A DNA stretch of 14,483 bases, from the NCBI GenBank assembly GCA_030018715.1, contig JASEHN010000030.1:1-14483 (forward strand), written 5' to 3'. Of the stretch, positions 6,272-13,624 are shown in pieces (position 1 is the first letter of the stretch; the number at the start of each line of letters is the position of its first letter). The position numbers and the translations under genes are program-made. The stretch comes from Thermodesulfobacteriota bacterium (GTDB lineage Bacteria; Desulfobacterota; SM23-61). The notes under the pieces are model-generated. The model made no database searches. It was not told the DNA's origin and was given only the letters and a program-made list of their open reading frames with translations.

Positions 6272-8860
6272 ATGGCACGGAAAAAGAATGAGTCAAAGAT
6301 TCCTGTTGAAACCTTGAAACACAAAGACAAACGGGTCAATATACCGACGGAAGAACTCAGGGATTTTGTGGCGGAATATGAGGCAAAGCCTAAAACCGTC
6401 CTCTATCCCCGTGATCCGTCGCTCGACCCGCAGCTTGTCTGGAAGGGAAAGGATGAACAGGATTCCCAAGAACTCGCCGTTCCCGCCGTGCCGGTTTATA
6501 TCCAGGAAAAGATTCATCCGAAGGCCATCATAGAAAATATTCGCTCCGAAGCCAAAAAGGAAAAGCAGGAGCCGCAGATATCCCTGTTTGCGGATTTCAA
6601 CGGGATTGATTTTGAGAAATTGGTAGATTTTTACCAGCATGAGCAGAACTGGTCAAACCGGAAGATTCTCGGCGACTCCTTGCTGGTAATGACGTCCCTT
6701 GCCGAAAAAGAAGGCCTCAAAGGCAAGGTGCAGATGATCTACATTGACCCGCCTTATGGGATCAAATTCGGTTCCAACTGGCAGGTTTCCACCCGCAAGC
6801 GGGACGTAAGAGATGGTAAAGCTGAGGACCTTACTCGCCAACCGGAACAGATCCGAGCTTTCCGGGATACATGGGCGCTTGGCATTCATTCTTACCTCGG
6901 TTATCTTCGTGATCGGCTTGTGATGGCCAGGGAATTGCTGACGGAAACTGGTTCCATCTTTGTGCAGATAGGAGATGAAAACGTCTCTCTCGTCCGGTGC
7001 CTGATGGATGAGGTTTTTGGAGGAGATAATTTTGTTGCCCAAATTTATTTTGTCCCCACAACAGGAAGACAAGAAGGAACTTTGGACCGTTTAGGGAACT
7101 ATCTTTTATGGTTTGCCAAAAATTTAGAACAAATCAAATTTCGCCGCCTATTCCTGCAAAAGATTTTATCCGATGATCCTGATGATAGTTCCCTTGGAGA
7201 TCTTCAATCGCAGGGTGTAAGAAGCACTGGAGGTTACCCTGTTAGCTTTGGCGGGAAAGTTTATTATCCGCTTGAAGGTAATCATTGGAAGATAACAGAA
7301 GAGGGAATGAAGCGACTAATTGTTAGCGATCGTGTTCAAGAAACTAAATCTGTTCTTCGATTTAAAAGGTATTCTTTTGATTTCCCTGCACGTCCGATTT
7401 CAGATGTTTGGACCGATACATCGGGTGGTGCTGGGCCAGATAAAATTTATGTAGTCCAAACTTCAAACAAAATAGTCGAACGTTGCCTCCTAATGACTAC
7501 CGATCCCGGTGATCTCGTTCTTGATCCTACCTGCGGTAGCGGGACCGCGGCTTACGTTGCCGAGCAATGGGGGAGGCGGTGGATAACTATTGATACCAGC
7601 CGGGTGGCGCTGGCGTTAGCGCGGACTCGTTTGATGGCCGCAAAGTATCCTTACTATCTTTTAGCCGATTCTCCTGAAGGGATCGCCAAGGAAGCCGAGC
7701 TGACTGGCAAAATGCCCCCTGCCTACAAAACCGAGGGGGATATCAAGAAAGGATTTGTTTATAAAAGGGTCCCCCACATAACACTCAAGTCCATAGCCAA
7801 TAATCCGGATATCAAGGAAGGGATGTTCCGGGAGGAGATAGACGCAGCCATTGCCCGTCACGCAGAAACGGAAATTCTTTACGACCAACCCTACCAGGAT
7901 AACAAGCGCATCCGGGTTACTGGGCCATTTACCATGGAAAGTCTGTCCCCGCATCGGGTGCTTGCCGCCGATGAGGAACTGCCTGTATCGAAAATAGAAG
8001 CGCAGAAGGCTTCGGGGGCCGGACAGTTTGAAGCCATGATTATTGAAAATCTCAAAAAAGCGGGAGTGCAAAACAGGATCAAAAATGAGCGGCTCAAATT
8101 TGATCGATTGGAATCTTATGCAGGGCAGTGGCTGCATGCTGAAGGAGAGTACGCCGAATCTGATGGGAAACCCCGCAGAGCGGCTGTCTGCATAGGACCG
8201 GAGCATGGGACTGTGGGGCCACAATTGGTAAAGGAAGCGGCAAAAGAGGCCGTGCAAGGAGTTGGCTTTGATTTGCTTGTGATCTGCGGGTTTGCTTTCG
8301 ATCCCCATGTTTCGGAGGAAGCAAAACGTTACGGCAAGCTAAACGTGCTCATGGCTCGCATGAATCCGGATTTGACGATGGGGGACGAACTCCTCAAAAA
8401 GACCGGTGCAGGTAATCTTTTCATGGTTTTCGGCGAGCCGGATATTGTTATTCACCGTGTTGGATCAGCTCAGAATGACCGCCCCCGCAAAAGACAATTA
8501 CCCCGCAAAGCCGCGCCATTCAATGACGAACAAATCGTGGTCGAAATCAAAGGCCTGGATGTTTATGATCCGACCACCGGACAGATACGAAGCTCATCAA
8601 CCGACGACATCGCCTGCTGGTTCATCGATACCGAATACAATGGCGAAAGCTTCTTTGTCCGCCATGCCTACTTCACGGGAGCAGAGAAACCATACGAAAA
8701 GCTGAAACGCGCCCTCCGCGCTGAGGTTGACGAATCCGCCTGGGCGTCCCTTTATTCCACTAAAAGCCGCCCCTTTCCCGTGCCCAGAACCGGTAAAATC
8801 GCCATTAAGGTCATCAATCATTATGGGGATGAGGTTTTAAAGGTATATAATATAATTTAA
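6272..8860 (+). CDS. mod: Site-specific DNA adenine methyltransferase, type III Mod-like (beta class)
   Basis: Modification subunit matching the upstream Res; it should methylate adenine in the recognition sequence and carry target recognition. It has 862 residues, longer than classical Mod (about 600-700), but the N-terminal region (N-I-P-T-E-E, then D-P-Q-L-V-W-K-G-K-D, then Y-I-Q-E-K-I-H-P-K) fits the long family that travels with this Res type. Motif IV D-P-P-Y is at 159-162 and the SAM motif D-P-T-C-G-S-G-T at 418-425. This order marks the beta class, with the target-recognition region between. Part of that region (bases about 7027-7380) is strikingly AT-rich: 18/60 and 19/60 G+C against 39/60 at 8161-8220. 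The ribosome site is AGAGGA. The extra C-terminal 430 residues presumably contact Res. MNT follows after 16 nt. Confidence 0.92.
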   Translation: MARKKNESKIPVETLKHKDKRVNIPTEELRDFVAEYEAKPKTVLYPRDPSLDPQLVWKGKDEQDSQELAVPAVPVYIQEKIHPKAIIENIRSEAKKEKQEPQISLFADFNGIDFEKLVDFYQHEQNWSNRKILGDSLLVMTSLAEKEGLKGKVQMIYIDPPYGIKFGSNWQVSTRKRDVRDGKAEDLTRQPEQIRAFRDTWALGIHSYLGYLRDRLVMARELLTETGSIFVQIGDENVSLVRCLMDEVFGGDNFVAQIYFVPTTGRQEGTLDRLGNYLLWFAKNLEQIKFRRLFLQKILSDDPDDSSLGDLQSQGVRSTGGYPVSFGGKVYYPLEGNHWKITEEGMKRLIVSDRVQETKSVLRFKRYSFDFPARPISDVWTDTSGGAGPDKIYVVQTSNKIVERCLLMTTDPGDLVLDPTCGSGTAAYVAEQWGRRWITIDTSRVALALARTRLMAAKYPYYLLADSPEGIAKEAELTGKMPPAYKTEGDIKKGFVYKRVPHITLKSIANNPDIKEGMFREEIDAAIARHAETEILYDQPYQDNKRIRVTGPFTMESLSPHRVLAADEELPVSKIEAQKASGAGQFEAMIIENLKKAGVQNRIKNERLKFDRLESYAGQWLHAEGEYAESDGKPRRAAVCIGPEHGTVGPQLVKEAAKEAVQGVGFDLLVICGFAFDPHVSEEAKRYGKLNVLMARMNPDLTMGDELLKKTGAGNLFMVFGEPDIVIHRVGSAQNDRPRKRQLPRKAAPFNDEQIVVEIKGLDVYDPTTGQIRSSSTDDIACWFIDTEYNGESFFVRHAYFTGAEKPYEKLKRALRAEVDESAWASLYSTKSRPFPVPRTGKIAIKVINHYGDEVLKVYNII

Positions 8861-8876
8861 CAAGTGAGGCAAGATA

Positions 8877-9194
8877 ATGACGGAGAGGGATCTAACAATT
8901 GCCCGTGATTTAAAGGGAAGAATCTCGCAGGTCGTTCAAGTTCTGGATTTTCGTATTTTCGGCTCCAGGGCAAGAGGGGACGCGGATGAATATTCGGATT
9001 TAGATGTTTTTATAGAACTCGAACGGGTAGACTCCGAGATCAAAAAAAAGATTGGAGATATAATCTGGGAGGTCGGATTTAAAAATTTCATAGTCATTTC
9101 CCCCCTTATTTTTACGCGGCATGAAATTGAGAATACCGCTCTCAGATCTTCTCCCATCGTTAAAAATATCGCGGAAGAGGGAGTGAGGCTATGA
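8877..9194 (+). CDS. MNT-type minimal nucleotidyltransferase (antitoxin candidate)
   Basis: This 105-residue protein of the NTP_transf_2 fold carries F-G-S-R-A-R-G at 28-34 and S-D-L-D-V at 40-44, giving the G-S motif and the two metal-binding Asp (41 and 43) of the nucleotidyltransferase fold. Such MNT proteins pair with HEPN proteins. In the characterised MntA/HepT pairs the MNT transfers AMP onto a tyrosine of the HEPN toxin and silences it. The third Asp often seen in larger members is not evident, as is common in these short forms. It begins 16 nt after mod and its TGA overlaps the HEPN ATG (ATGA at 9191-9194), so the two are translationally coupled and belong to the same operon. The family is secure; the antitoxin role is inferred from the pair. 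Confidence 0.88.
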   Translation: MTERDLTIARDLKGRISQVVQVLDFRIFGSRARGDADEYSDLDVFIELERVDSEIKKKIGDIIWEVGFKNFIVISPLIFTRHEIENTALRSSPIVKNIAEEGVRL

Positions 9195-9598
9195 CTGATA
9201 AACAGACTCTCCTGGCCTACAGGCTTAAACAAGCTGAAGAAACTTTTACCGATGCCGAGAAGATGCTCGCTAATCATCTCAGCTCCCGCTCCATCATCAA
9301 CCGGGCTTATTATGCCGTCTTTTATGCAATATTAGCCCTTTTTTTGCATTACGATATTAACCCAAAAACCTCCAAACACTCCGGAGTGATCACGATTTTT
9401 GACCGCGACCTTGTCCACTCCGGAAAATTGGGGAAAGATTATTCGAAAATCGCCCATAAATTGTTTGAGACCAGACAGCAAGTCGATTACAAAGAGCTTG
9501 TCGAAGTTTCCGACGATGATGCCAGGGAATGCTTAAGGCTTGCCAGAGTATTCTTGAACGTAGTTAAAAATTTAACCGCCAACCCGCGAAGAGGATGA
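9191..9598 (+). CDS. HEPN domain protein, partner of MNT (toxin candidate)
   Basis: The 135-residue, probably all-helical protein has the COG1895-like core N-R-A-Y-Y-A-V-F-Y-A at 37-46 and a later R-Q-Q-V-D-Y at 95-100, as in HEPN proteins that follow MNT genes. Active HEPN ribonucleases carry R-x4-6-H. Here Arg38 is followed at the expected spot by Tyr45 instead of His, so the nuclease centre may be altered or absent; some relatives show the same Tyr. Tyrosines in this stretch could also be targets of the MNT enzyme, but that is inference. Composition is AT-rich (21/60 G+C at 9301-9360), similar to tcmP. It overlaps MNT by 4 bp and is followed 3 nt later by a relic of a mod gene. Confidence 0.85.
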   Translation: MTDKQTLLAYRLKQAEETFTDAEKMLANHLSSRSIINRAYYAVFYAILALFLHYDINPKTSKHSGVITIFDRDLVHSGKLGKDYSKIAHKLFETRQQVDYKELVEVSDDDARECLRLARVFLNVVKNLTANPRRG

Positions 9599-9601
9599 AT
9601 C

Positions 9602-9739
9602 ATGGCACGGAGAAAAAATGTTGGCAATACTCCGATCGAGACAGTAAAACACAAAGATAAAAGGGTGAATATCCCTACGGAGGAGCTGCGGGATTTTGTG
9701 GCGGAAGAGTATAACCATACGAGAAAGGGGTTAGCATGA
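9602..9739 (+). pseudogene. Truncated N-terminal relic of a second mod-type methyltransferase gene
   Basis: An ATG at 9602, preceded by GAGGA that overlaps the HEPN stop, opens 45 codons ending in TGA at 9737-9739. The peptide matches the start of the mod product: both begin M-A-R-(K/R)-K-N and share a 20-residue identical run from K-H-K-D-K-R to D-F-V-A-E. After that the match stops and a short unrelated tail follows. In the identical run 9 of 20 codons differ, all synonymously. The copy is therefore an old, selectively maintained paralogue cut short, not a fresh duplication. The catalytic motifs are missing. Its last codons contain the ribosome site (AAAGGGG) of the next gene and its stop overlaps that ATG, so it may now serve as a coupling leader. 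Confidence 0.8.
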
Positions 9740-10689
9740 ATACCAAAATGGGAACCGGCCGTTTCACCTATGAAGCCCAAAGCGATTGGGCCAAACTGCC
9801 GGCCGGGTGGAGCTTCCTCGAAGTCGTTGACGTGGGAGTGGACTCAAAGGATCGGGTTTACGTCTTTAGCCGCGGCGAACACCCGGTCATGGTTTTTGAT
9901 CGGCACGGGAACTTATTGAAGGCATGGGGCGAGGGGCTTTTCAAGCGGCCTCACGGCTTAACCTTCGCCGCCGACAATACCCTCTATCTGGCTGACGATG
10001 GGGCCCATGTTGTCCAGCAATTCACCCTGGAAGGGGAGTTGCTAATGACTTTGGGCAGGCGGGGGCAGGGAGCGGCTTTCATGAGCGGCCAACCTTTCAA
10101 TCAGCCTACTAAGGCAGCCCTGGATCCAAAGACAGGCGAGATTTATATCTCCGACGGCTATGGCAATGCCCGACTTCACAAGTTTTCTCAAGAGGGAAAA
10201 CACATTTTCTCCTGGGGAGAATCGGGCACTGACCCCGGTCAGTTTAATCTGGTTCACAGTGTGGCTATTGACAAAAATGGCCTGATTTATGTGGCCGACC
10301 GGGAGAACCACCGGATACAGATATTCGATGAGCGGGGTAATTACCTGGCTCAGTGGAACAACATGCACCGCCCCTGCGCTCTGCACATCGCCGGAGCCGA
10401 GGAACAACTCGTATTTGTCGGGGAGTTGCCCACCTCCCTGGCGGTAAACGAGGCCTACCCCAACATCGGGGCCCGGATTAGCATCTACGATCTAAAAGGT
10501 CAGCTCATGGCCCGGCTGGGCGACATCCGGGCGGGCGTGCAGCCCCACCAATTCTTGGCTCCCCACGGACTGGCCATCGATTCCCGCGGGGATATTTATG
10601 TAGGCGAAGTTTCCTTTAGCTTCAAAGGCAAAAGCCTATCTCCTCCCCGGGAATTACCCAGCTTTCGCAAGCTGGTCAGGATAAGCTGA
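9736..10689 (+). CDS. NHL-repeat six-bladed beta-propeller protein, PAL-like
   Basis: The 317-residue protein has no signal peptide and consists of repeating NHL-type blades. Examples are V-D-S-K-D-R-V-Y-V-F near 35-44, I-Y-I-S-D-G-Y-G-N near 136-144, I-Y-V-A-D-R-E-N-H-R-I-Q-I-F near 184-197, and I-D-S-R-G-D-I-Y-V-G near the end. It resembles proteins labelled peptidyl-alpha-hydroxyglycine alpha-amidating lyase-like. Three His in equivalent blade positions (R-P-H-G at His73, L-V-H-S at His174, A-P-H-G at His277) are placed like the zinc ligands of PAL, which is suggestive but unproven. The substrate is unknown. The start at 9736 is favoured by an AAAGGGG ribosome site and overlaps the mod-relic stop. 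It lies convergent to the molybdenum hydroxylase genes with only 29 bp between stops, so it may be functionally linked to them and unrelated to defence. Confidence 0.85.
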   Translation: MNTKMGTGRFTYEAQSDWAKLPAGWSFLEVVDVGVDSKDRVYVFSRGEHPVMVFDRHGNLLKAWGEGLFKRPHGLTFAADNTLYLADDGAHVVQQFTLEGELLMTLGRRGQGAAFMSGQPFNQPTKAALDPKTGEIYISDGYGNARLHKFSQEGKHIFSWGESGTDPGQFNLVHSVAIDKNGLIYVADRENHRIQIFDERGNYLAQWNNMHRPCALHIAGAEEQLVFVGELPTSLAVNEAYPNIGARISIYDLKGQLMARLGDIRAGVQPHQFLAPHGLAIDSRGDIYVGEVSFSFKGKSLSPPRELPSFRKLVRIS

Positions 10690-10718
10690 GACATTTCCCG
10701 GAAAATATTTTTTATAGG

Positions 10719-12803
10719 TTAAACTCCCTTGGCCAGAGCTTTTTTGAACCGTTCGGGGGTTATGGGAAGCTCAAATATTCTTGCGCCTGTGGCATTAAAA
10801 ACGGCGTTGGCAATCACTGCGCCCATGCAGGTAATGGCCGGTTCTCCGCCCCCCTGGGAAGGAATTTCCGGATTATCCACCAGCACGGCCTCGATTTTGG
10901 GCATCCGGGAGAAGCGGGGAATTTCATAGGTGTTAAAGTTTCGGTCGCGAATTTCTCCGCCCCGGAAGTTGATCTCCTCGGTTAGAGCATAACCCAATCC
11001 CATCATCATGCATCCTTCCACTTGCATCCGGGCCCCTTCCGGATTGATGATCTGCCCCATATCCTGGGCGCAAACCACCCTTTTGACCTTGATTGTCCCG
11101 CTCTGTTTATCAACCTCTACTTCTGCCATGGTAGCAATATAGGTTCCCAGGTAAATTCCACAGGCCACTCCCTGCCCCCTGCCGCTGGGGGCCTTGGCCG
11201 GGAGCCAGCCAAAGGTTGTTGCCGCTGATTCCAGGACCCGGCGCATGCGCTTATCCGATAAATGGGCCAGGCGGAAAGTTAAAGGGTCAACCCCAGCCTT
11301 CGCAGCCATCAGGTCGATATGGGATTCCCTGGCAAAGGAATTGGTATTGCTGGCTGGTCCCCGCCAGGGGCCGGTGGCAAAAGGATGAGCCCCGGGCGCG
11401 CCCCACCAGGTTCCGTGGGAGGCGGTCCGATGATGAGGGATGGCATAAAAGATCTGGGCGCCCCTGTCGCCGGCAAAATAGACCCGGTAATCCCAGAAAG
11501 TTATTTGATTGGACCCATTCAGGCCGGATTCTATCTGGACAAGGGCCGCGGGCTGGAATGTGTCGTAGAAAAATTCCTCTTCCCGGCTCCAGGCCACCTG
11601 GACGGGCTTCCCGGCTAACCTGGCCAGGCGCGCGGCCTCAACCACCTGCCCATTATAATTTTTCCCCCCGAACCCTCCTCCCAGAAAAGGGGTGATGATG
11701 CGGACATTTTCCGGAGGCAAATTTAGCGCCCGGGCCACCTCATCTCGCGCTCCAAAGGGCCGCTGAGTGGAGGCCCAGACTGTGGCTTTGTTCTTTTCCA
11801 CCTGGGCAAGGGCGGTATGGGTTTCAATGGGCGCATGGGCGACATATTGTTGCAAATAAGTCTCCGTAAATGTGGTCGATGCCACCTTTTTGCCCTGATC
11901 CAGGTTTCCTTCCTGACCAATAACGTTTCCCCCCGGGGCTACTTTTAATAAATGGTTAAAAATATTTTCTGGGGTTAACTTATTTTCCGGCAATTCAAAT
12001 TGCGCCTTTATCTGGGCGAGAGCCTGTTCTGCTTCGTCCGGATAAGAATGGAGGATAGCGATCAGGTCGCCATCACGGATAATTTGGGCACCCTTTATTT
12101 TTTCCGCAGAGGATGTATCCACCTTCTTTAATTTAGCGCCGTGGGCTGGCGGCCTTAAAATTCTGGCATACACCATTCCGGGCAAGCGTATGTCCCCGGA
12201 AAATTTAGCCTGGCCGGTCGCTTTCGCCAGAGCGTCCTGGCGGCTGACTGGTTTGCCGCTGACGGTGAACGTGGAAGCCGGCTTCAGGGGAGGTTTTTTC
12301 TCGAGCCTCCGGGTAATTTTTTTCCCCTGCGCCAGAAGGGCATAAGAGATCTGGTTTTGAGGATTTTTTTTATCGCGGATTACCCCGGAAGTTAATTCCA
12401 TCCGGTCCAAAGGAAGGCCCAGGCGTTCCGCGGCTAACTGGATCAGGATGGCTCTGGCTTCTGCCGCTGCTTCGCGGAGGAGAGGACCAAAAATTTTTAT
12501 GCTCCGTGACCCGAAGGTTCCCATATCCCAGGGACAAAGGCTTGTATCTCCCATGATCATTTCAATGGAATGAAAGGGAACATCGAGTTCTTCAGCCAGT
12601 ATCTGGGCAAGGGAGGTGATGATTCCCTGGCCCATCTCCACCTTTCCTGTATAACAAGAAACCCGGCCATCTTCTCCGATGCGCAGGAAGGCATTGAAAT
12701 CTGATGGCGTCGTCTGAGCATCAACCAGATCACTTTTGGAAAAGAAGATGATTATTCCGCCACCGAGCGCCTTAAGAAATTGTCGCCGGTCAATTCCATT
12801 CAT
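10719..12803 (-). CDS. Xanthine dehydrogenase-family molybdopterin-binding subunit (IorB-like), Tat-exported
   Basis: Catalytic large subunit of a molybdenum hydroxylase; it would hydroxylate an N-heterocycle or oxidise an aldehyde, and the substrate cannot be told. The frame is open from an ATG at 12878, but I chose 12803 (694 residues). There an ATG follows GGGAGAAAGAG, overlaps the stop of the 2Fe-2S gene as ATGA, and gives a clean Tat signal D-R-R-Q-F-L-K at 5-11 before a hydrophobic core. Family marks include M-G-Q-G near the N-terminus, G-G-G-F-G-G-K mid-protein and the C-terminal Q-G-G-G-E with the catalytic Glu at about 654. Layout and Tat signal fit the isoquinoline 1-oxidoreductase beta group. 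No FAD subunit lies alongside, so electrons probably pass through the 2Fe-2S subunit to a periplasmic or membrane acceptor. Confidence 0.9.
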   Translation of the reverse strand: MNGIDRRQFLKALGGGIIIFFSKSDLVDAQTTPSDFNAFLRIGEDGRVSCYTGKVEMGQGIITSLAQILAEELDVPFHSIEMIMGDTSLCPWDMGTFGSRSIKIFGPLLREAAAEARAILIQLAAERLGLPLDRMELTSGVIRDKKNPQNQISYALLAQGKKITRRLEKKPPLKPASTFTVSGKPVSRQDALAKATGQAKFSGDIRLPGMVYARILRPPAHGAKLKKVDTSSAEKIKGAQIIRDGDLIAILHSYPDEAEQALAQIKAQFELPENKLTPENIFNHLLKVAPGGNVIGQEGNLDQGKKVASTTFTETYLQQYVAHAPIETHTALAQVEKNKATVWASTQRPFGARDEVARALNLPPENVRIITPFLGGGFGGKNYNGQVVEAARLARLAGKPVQVAWSREEEFFYDTFQPAALVQIESGLNGSNQITFWDYRVYFAGDRGAQIFYAIPHHRTASHGTWWGAPGAHPFATGPWRGPASNTNSFARESHIDLMAAKAGVDPLTFRLAHLSDKRMRRVLESAATTFGWLPAKAPSGRGQGVACGIYLGTYIATMAEVEVDKQSGTIKVKRVVCAQDMGQIINPEGARMQVEGCMMMGLGYALTEEINFRGGEIRDRNFNTYEIPRFSRMPKIEAVLVDNPEIPSQGGGEPAITCMGAVIANAVFNATGARIFELPITPERFKKALAKGV

Positions 12804-13273
12804 CTCTTTCTCCCGTTCATTTTGGGGGCCGCTATCTGTATGGCCTGGACGATTCGCTGATGGGCCCCGCAGCGGCACAGGTTATCGTTCATCTCCCGAA
12901 TAATCTCTTTTTCCGAAGGCCTGGGGTTTTTCAGTAAAAGGCTAAAGGCATTGAGGATCATCCCGGGGGTGCAAAAGCCGCACTGGAAAGCATTCGCTTC
13001 TATGAAAGCATTTTGCAGGGGATGGAGGCGGCCATTCTCTGCAAGACCCTCGATGGTTAAAATCTCTTTCCCCTTGATATCCTTGACGGGAACCTGACAG
13101 GAACGGAAGGCCTCCAGGTTGATAAGCACCGTGCATGCTCCACAGAGGCCCATCCCGCAACCGCATTTCGTTCCGGTGAGGCCAAAATCAGAGCGCAGCG
13201 CCCAGAGCAGCTTCCGCTCCCCATCGCCTTTCAGCCGTGCGGGTTTCTGATTCAATTTAAAATCAATCTCCAA
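12800..13273 (-). CDS. Xanthine dehydrogenase-family 2Fe-2S subunit (IorA-like)
   Basis: This 157-residue small subunit carries two 2Fe-2S clusters. The plant-ferredoxin-type site is C39-G-M-G-L... with C39, C44, C47 and C59 (C-G-C-G-M-G-L-C-G-A-C). The second site is C98-G-F-C101-T-P-G plus C133-R-C135-G. It shuttles electrons from the molybdenum site of the partner encoded just downstream. The start is TTG at 13273-13271, with a strong AGGAGG site about 6 nt upstream; the family N-terminus fits. Its TGA overlaps the large-subunit ATG, implying coupled translation. It has no export signal of its own, so if the complex is periplasmic it would have to travel with the Tat-bearing large subunit. 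I found no convincing -35/-10 pair upstream. Confidence 0.92.
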   Translation of the reverse strand: MEIDFKLNQKPARLKGDGERKLLWALRSDFGLTGTKCGCGMGLCGACTVLINLEAFRSCQVPVKDIKGKEILTIEGLAENGRLHPLQNAFIEANAFQCGFCTPGMILNAFSLLLKNPRPSEKEIIREMNDNLCRCGAHQRIVQAIQIAAPKMNGRKR

Positions 13274-13337
13274 TCTGCCCCTCCTTTTTTGCTTCTTGCA
13301 AATAATGAAGTCATCTTCCCTTTCTCAAAGACGGTCA

Positions 13338-13484
13338 TTATTAGTCAGCCCATAATTATATAGACATCGGAGACTAAATCCCTCCTTCCCTCCCTTTACA
13401 AAAGGGAGGAATTCCCCTCTTTGGAAAAGGGGTTAGGGGAGATTTTGGAAGAATATGTCTGGTCAATTATGGACTCATTAGTAA
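13338..13484. repeat. Nested palindromic (MITE-like) intergenic repeat, about 147 bp
   Basis: The outer arms at 13338-13367 and 13455-13484 are inverted repeats, 22 of 30 bases matching, sharing CCATAATT and AGACAT. Inside, 13376-13445 begins AAATCCCTCC and ends GGGGAGATTT, with pyrimidine- and purine-rich blocks around a central GGAATTCC. The inner part resembles the AAATCCC...GGGATTT palindromes scattered between genes of several anaerobic deltaproteobacteria (recall, not checked). No target-site duplication is obvious and it encodes no protein, so a non-autonomous element or structured RNA-forming repeat is the best reading. Confidence 0.6.
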
Positions 13485-13554
13485 CTCCAAGTATCATAAT
13501 TCTTGTCTTGCTTCAAGATTAAAACAGGGGTAAGCTAATTCCTAAAAATAATCG

Positions 13555-13573
13555 TCTGGACAGAAAATCCAGA
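13555..13573. repeat. Short hairpin upstream of the QueG-like gene
   Basis: TCTGGA (13555-13560) and TCCAGA (13568-13573) are perfect inverted repeats with a 7-nt loop, about 50 bp before the ATG at 13625. No T-run follows, so it does not look like a terminator. It could be an operator or mRNA leader hairpin, or chance. Confidence 0.3.
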
Positions 13574-13624
13574 ATTTCCTCATCTCCCTACTAAAGGGGA
13601 AATCGTTTACGGTAAGGATTAGCC

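Larger units (their letters stand above)
13274..13624. other. Divergent intergenic region, 351 bp
   Basis: No gene is evident. The region contains the nested palindromic repeat at 13338-13484, a 6-bp hairpin at 13555-13573, and the ribosome sites of the two flanking genes (AGGAGG for the 2Fe-2S gene, AAGGAT for the QueG-like gene). No promoter on either strand was convincing. Confidence 0.7.

Noticed and set aside
7661..8308. Minus-strand 215-codon open frame inside mod
   Set aside because: It lies antisense to a conserved part of mod and shows no family pattern; it is a shadow of mod codon use.
6272..9710. Mod and its relic as a recombination pair that could invert or delete the region
   Set aside because: They are in direct orientation and have diverged in many codons over only about 110 bp, so frequent homologous switching is unlikely.
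10690..10718. Bidirectional terminator between the convergent NHL and molybdopterin-subunit genes
   Set aside because: There is a T-run, but the only inverted repeat is TTTCC/GGAAA around a single base, which cannot form a stable hairpin.
11216..11695. Plus-strand 159-codon open frame opposite the molybdopterin subunit
   Set aside because: It is rich in Gly/Pro/Arg, as antisense frames of GC-rich genes usually are; no start signal or recognised motif.
12804..12878. Longer start for the molybdopterin subunit at 12878
   Set aside because: The 25 extra residues lie wholly within the 2Fe-2S gene, have no family resemblance and would bury the Tat signal; the ATG at 12803 has a better ribosome site and an ATGA overlap.
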